From NCBI GenBank assembly GCA_028715725.1, contig JAQURG010000003.1:62001-126000 (forward strand): a stretch of DNA of 64,000 bases, read 5' to 3'. The translations under genes were made by a program, and so were the position numbers. This document shows positions 63,758-64,000 of the stretch, one piece after another. This DNA is from Methylococcales bacterium (lineage in GTDB: Bacteria; Pseudomonadota; Gammaproteobacteria; Methylococcales; Methylomonadaceae). The notes beneath the pieces were generated by a model, which was not told where the DNA came from, did not search any database, and saw only the letters and a list, made by a program, of their open reading frames with translations. Within the stretch, counting starts at the first letter, position 1, and every line of letters begins with the position of its first letter.

Positions 63758-64000
63758 TTAGTCTCCTTTTTAATCGAGGACGGATACCCTGCTTCCTTGG
63801 TCGCCTCAGTCAATTTATCTGCCGTGGTCTCCGTATCGTCGAATTGCACCGTCGCAGTTTTAGTCGCGTAATCGACTTTCACCTGTTGCACGCCAGAAAC
63901 GCGCTCAAGCGCTTTTTTGACCGTGATCGGACAGACAGCGCAGGTCATGTTTTGTACATCGAGCATGACCGTACGGGGTGCAGCCAGAACTGAGCCAGAT
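63754..64000 (-). CDS. merP: MerP-like periplasmic mercury-binding protein, partial
   Basis: The 3' part of a MerP gene that runs off the right edge. An internal ATG at 63966 would give 70 residues, but in-frame codons continue upstream to the window end (SGSVLAAPRTV), which is the end of a signal peptide with cleavage near LAA, so the real start lies outside. The HMA domain has the metal-binding MTCAVCPITVKKAL and the family end EAGYPSSIK. It delivers Hg(II) to MerT, presumably encoded just beyond. Confidence 0.88.
   Translation of the reverse strand, partial: SGSVLAAPRTVMLDVQNMTCAVCPITVKKALERVSGVQQVKVDYATKTATVQFDDTETTADKLTEATKEAGYPSSIKKETK

Overview
The window reads as chromosomal DNA of a gammaproteobacterium of moderate GC content. 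Order and content of the housekeeping blocks (recA-recX-alaS followed by lysC, fur divergent from bamE, lolC-lolD, a suf operon led by an Rrf2 regulator, mfd, comEC, pcm, psd, argH) fit that class. The mix of accessory families (truncated haemoglobin with a methane/toluene-monooxygenase-type reductase, DUF6494, paired TIGR04282/TIGR04283 glycosyltransferases, sterol-desaturase-like protein) makes a methanotroph of the order Methylococcales my best guess. No methane monooxygenase or methanol dehydrogenase gene is present, so that assignment is inference.

Layout. 0.4-7.2 kb: a periplasmic PepSY-like protein, then a tight plus-strand run of cytochrome b561, a TPC-type heavy-metal P-type ATPase, an OmpR-type regulator with its sensor kinase, and a VIT-type iron/manganese transporter, closed by a convergent membrane-anchored Mrr-like nuclease. 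7.3-14.9 kb, all minus: ASCH protein, UbiB-family kinase, two small uncharacterised proteins, a pterin dehydratase, mfd, and a frameshifted lipoprotein built of 11-residue repeats. 15.0-17.3 kb: a cysteine-rich SufR-like regulator divergent from a truncated haemoglobin and an iron-sulfur flavoprotein reductase. 17.6-20.8 kb: an acquired-looking patch with a complete SmaI-like restriction-modification system (methylase, nuclease, controller protein and C-boxes) next to a decayed IS630-family element. 20.8-23.8 kb: small and broken genes, including a frameshifted gamma-glutamylcyclotransferase and an internally deleted alanine/glycine symporter, with an SNase-like nuclease and dtd. 23.9-30.2 kb: lysC, alaS, recX and recA, all minus.

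30.9-40.4 kb is a plus-strand envelope/lipid and tRNA-modification region: two TIGR0428x glycosyltransferases around a fatty-acid-hydroxylase-like protein, a lipoprotein, a GacA/UvrY-type regulator, queF, psd, a WecA-like transferase, an AIM24-like protein and an acyltransferase, with several gene-poor gaps. 40.5-50.0 kb: argH, then the suf regulon (Rrf2 regulator behind a perfect IscR type-1 core, sufB, an AT-rich foreign-looking gene, sufC, sufD, sufS, sufU, rsmJ and a Rieske ferredoxin). 50.1-56.5 kb: comEC, DUF2062, lolD, lolC, fur, bamE and a 59-residue membrane protein. 56.7-63.0 kb: threonine degradation (kbl, SDR-type tdh), pcm, an alcohol dehydrogenase, an SDR and a UGT-like glycosyltransferase, then a 42-residue membrane protein. 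The right edge holds the end of a mercury-resistance-like locus (partial merP and a GDCCVxC protein).

Candidates for something undescribed: the uracil-glycosylase-fold-like gene inserted inside the suf operon; the 11-residue-repeat lipoprotein whose signal peptide is separated from its body by one base in an A8 tract; and the haemoglobin/reductase module under a presumed Fe-S regulator with a long-spaced inverted repeat. No tRNA, rRNA or CRISPR array was found.
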